From an uncultured Veillonellaceae bacterium (GTDB lineage Bacteria > Bacillota > Negativicutes > Selenomonadales > Selenomonadaceae), in NCBI GenBank assembly GCA_900314825.1, contig OMWS01000020.1, forward strand, positions 1 through 43,016: 43,016 bases of DNA. Reading direction: 5' to 3'. Position 1 is the stretch's first letter, and each line of letters opens with the position of its first letter. The notes beneath the pieces are model-generated. The model was not told where the DNA came from and did not search any database. It was given only the letters and a program-made list of their open reading frames with translations. A program made the position numbers and the translations under genes. Below, in pieces: positions 42,214 through 43,016 of this stretch.

Positions 42214-42273
42214 TCATAATGCCGTCTGAATCTGTTCCGCAATCTGCTCTGCTGTCAGCCCACAAGACTTCAT
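42214..42273 (-). pseudogene. Possible 19-residue remnant of an Rpn-type C-terminus
   Basis: A minus-strand stretch would encode MKSCGLTAEQIAEQIQTAL then a stop. This resembles the final helix of Rpn/transposase-type proteins that end in an AEEI-like motif. It has no promoter or clear ribosome site. It may be a leftover of another decayed copy or chance; the stretch around it holds nothing else. Confidence 0.3.
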
Positions 42274-42291
42274 ATCCTATTTATTCGATGC

Positions 42292-42534
42292 TTATGCATC
42301 CACATCAATATGATATTTCTTGAGGATTTCTTTGCCTTTCTCATAATTTTCGAAATCGATGATATCATCGGTGTCCATCTCAATATCAAACGCATCTTCC
42401 AAACACGCGATCAGCGTCATATGCCCCACGGAATCCCATTCCTTGATATCCTGATAATGGAGCTTCTTCACTCCACCCGCATCCATATTAAACAAATCCG
42501 TGAAAACTTTCGTGTACTTCTCAGCGTTCGTCAT
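42292..42534 (-). CDS. Acyl carrier protein
   Basis: The 80-residue acidic, helical protein has the phosphopantetheine attachment motif EWDSVGHM (Ser35) and the usual DAFDIEM helix start. It differs from fatty-acid AcpP and resembles the carrier proteins encoded in polysaccharide or lipid-modification loci. An AAAGGA site precedes the ATG. It lies 44 bases after the neuB fragment on the same strand and upstream of the acyl-ligase/LuxE/LuxC unit, so it is the likely acyl carrier for them. Confidence 0.88.
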   Translation of the reverse strand: MTNAEKYTKVFTDLFNMDAGGVKKLHYQDIKEWDSVGHMTLIACLEDAFDIEMDTDDIIDFENYEKGKEILKKYHIDVDA

Positions 42535-42578
42535 TCAAAATCATCCTTTCATAAAGCGGCCGCATTCATTCCAGCCAC

Positions 42579-42956
42579 TCAAACATCCATGAAATCATCT
42601 TGGTAAAACAATGTGTCAGCTTCTACGTCTCTCTTCAATGTCTTTCCTACTAGACCTTCCATTTCCGTCGGAGGGATGCCTGTCCCCGGGCGTTTCACGT
42701 CGAGGTCATCTCGTACAAGGACAGTTCCTGCTTTTAGGTCTCTCGTAGCAATAACCGAACGACGCATTTTCTCGCGCTGCTTGAAATCTGCCTCCGTCAA
42801 GACGCGCTCCTTTTGCCCGAGAGCCTGTTGCATCTCTCGGCACAAGCCGACAAGCTGCTTGAATGCTTCTGGTTCCGTTGCCATCGCGTTGTCCATACCG
42901 ATTTTCGTATGGTCGAGCGGGAGTGTAAAATAGTTTGTGTAAAAGGCCTTTACAAG
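42579..42956 (-). pseudogene. neuB: Truncated neuB (sialic-acid-type synthase), C-terminal SAF end
   Basis: The frame encodes the last about 120 residues of a NeuB/PseI/LegI-type nonulosonate synthase. It covers the end of the barrel (FTLPLDHTKIGMDNAMATEP) and the SAF domain (RRSVIATRDLKAGTVL, KRPGTGIPPTEMEGLVGKTL). Upstream the frame hits TGA at 42957-42959, and none of the three minus-strand frames beyond it looks like NeuB. The catalytic barrel is therefore missing: a rearrangement or deletion has removed it. A peptide from ATG at 42896 could be made but would not be an active synthase. Its former operon probably included the carrier protein. Confidence 0.75.
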
Positions 42957-42978
42957 TCAACGTCGGTTCTGGCATACT
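42938..42978 (+). promoter_or_regulatory. Forward promoter and palindrome at the neuB break
   Basis: On the plus strand TTTACA (42949-42954), 18 bases, then CATACT (42973-42978) face the window edge. A near-perfect palindrome TGTAAAAGGCCTTTACA (42938-42954) covers the -35 box. AAAGGATG at 43001-43008 then precedes an ATG at 43014-43016, so a plus-strand gene probably begins at the window end. Confidence 0.5.
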
Positions 42979-43016
42979 GACAGAATCACTCGCAACCGCA
43001 AAGGATGAACACAATG

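Overview
The window looks like a chromosome segment of a GC-rich, diderm Firmicute, most likely a Selenomonas-type member of the Negativicutes. The low-GC-Gram-positive signature is HisZ with a short HisG, a YerC/TrpR-like regulator, DeoR and mannose-type PTS parts, and TTG starts with strong Shine-Dalgarno sites. The diderm signature is many exported proteins, CsgG-fold envelope proteins, a HlyD-type adaptor, and neuB and LuxC/LuxE-type surface-glycolipid genes. This placement is inferred from gene content; no rRNA is present.

Layout. 1-5.1 kb: ulaG and a divergent DeoR regulator with repeated heptamers between them, then transketolase and an AroH chorismate mutase. 5.1-9.5 kb: an exported alpha/beta hydrolase with an NAD(P)-binding oxidoreductase, a LysR regulator divergent from a flavodoxin, a VOC protein, and an orphan mannose-type EIIA. 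The EIIA has a structured leader and is divergent from a second DeoR regulator. 10.6-13.3 kb: a MEMO-AMMECR1 fusion and a DUF4143 ATPase. 13.4-21.5 kb: the histidine operon hisG-D-C-B-[palindromic element]-H-A-F-IE, followed by a SagB-type oxidoreductase and a small membrane protein. 21.8-23.9 kb: a second his unit, yerC-hisZ-HD protein.

24.0-28.5 kb: a six-gene operon encoding only exported proteins. Four have a CsgG/LpoB-like domain and two form a divergent paralogous pair. No curli genes accompany it, and it is the best candidate here for an undescribed envelope system. 28.7-33.0 kb: an orphan HlyD adaptor and alaS. 33.0-37.6 kb: a Gfo/Idh/MocA oxidoreductase, an NlpC/P60 hydrolase, a DUF4127 protein and a small exported protein. 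37.7-43 kb: a broken neuB end, an acyl carrier protein, a decayed Rpn-type nuclease gene, and an acyl-activating enzyme with LuxE-like and LuxC-like proteins. The last three, with the ACP, resemble a fatty-acyl reductase module tied to surface glycans.

Four large palindromic elements of one family (17.5, 21.6, 29.9 and 32.9 kb) share 'CCCTCTCC' arms. A second, about 38-nt palindrome is nested in three of them at the tip of a terminal hairpin. It also occurs alone at 9.55 kb, again at a hairpin tip. Its stem shows compensatory base changes between copies.
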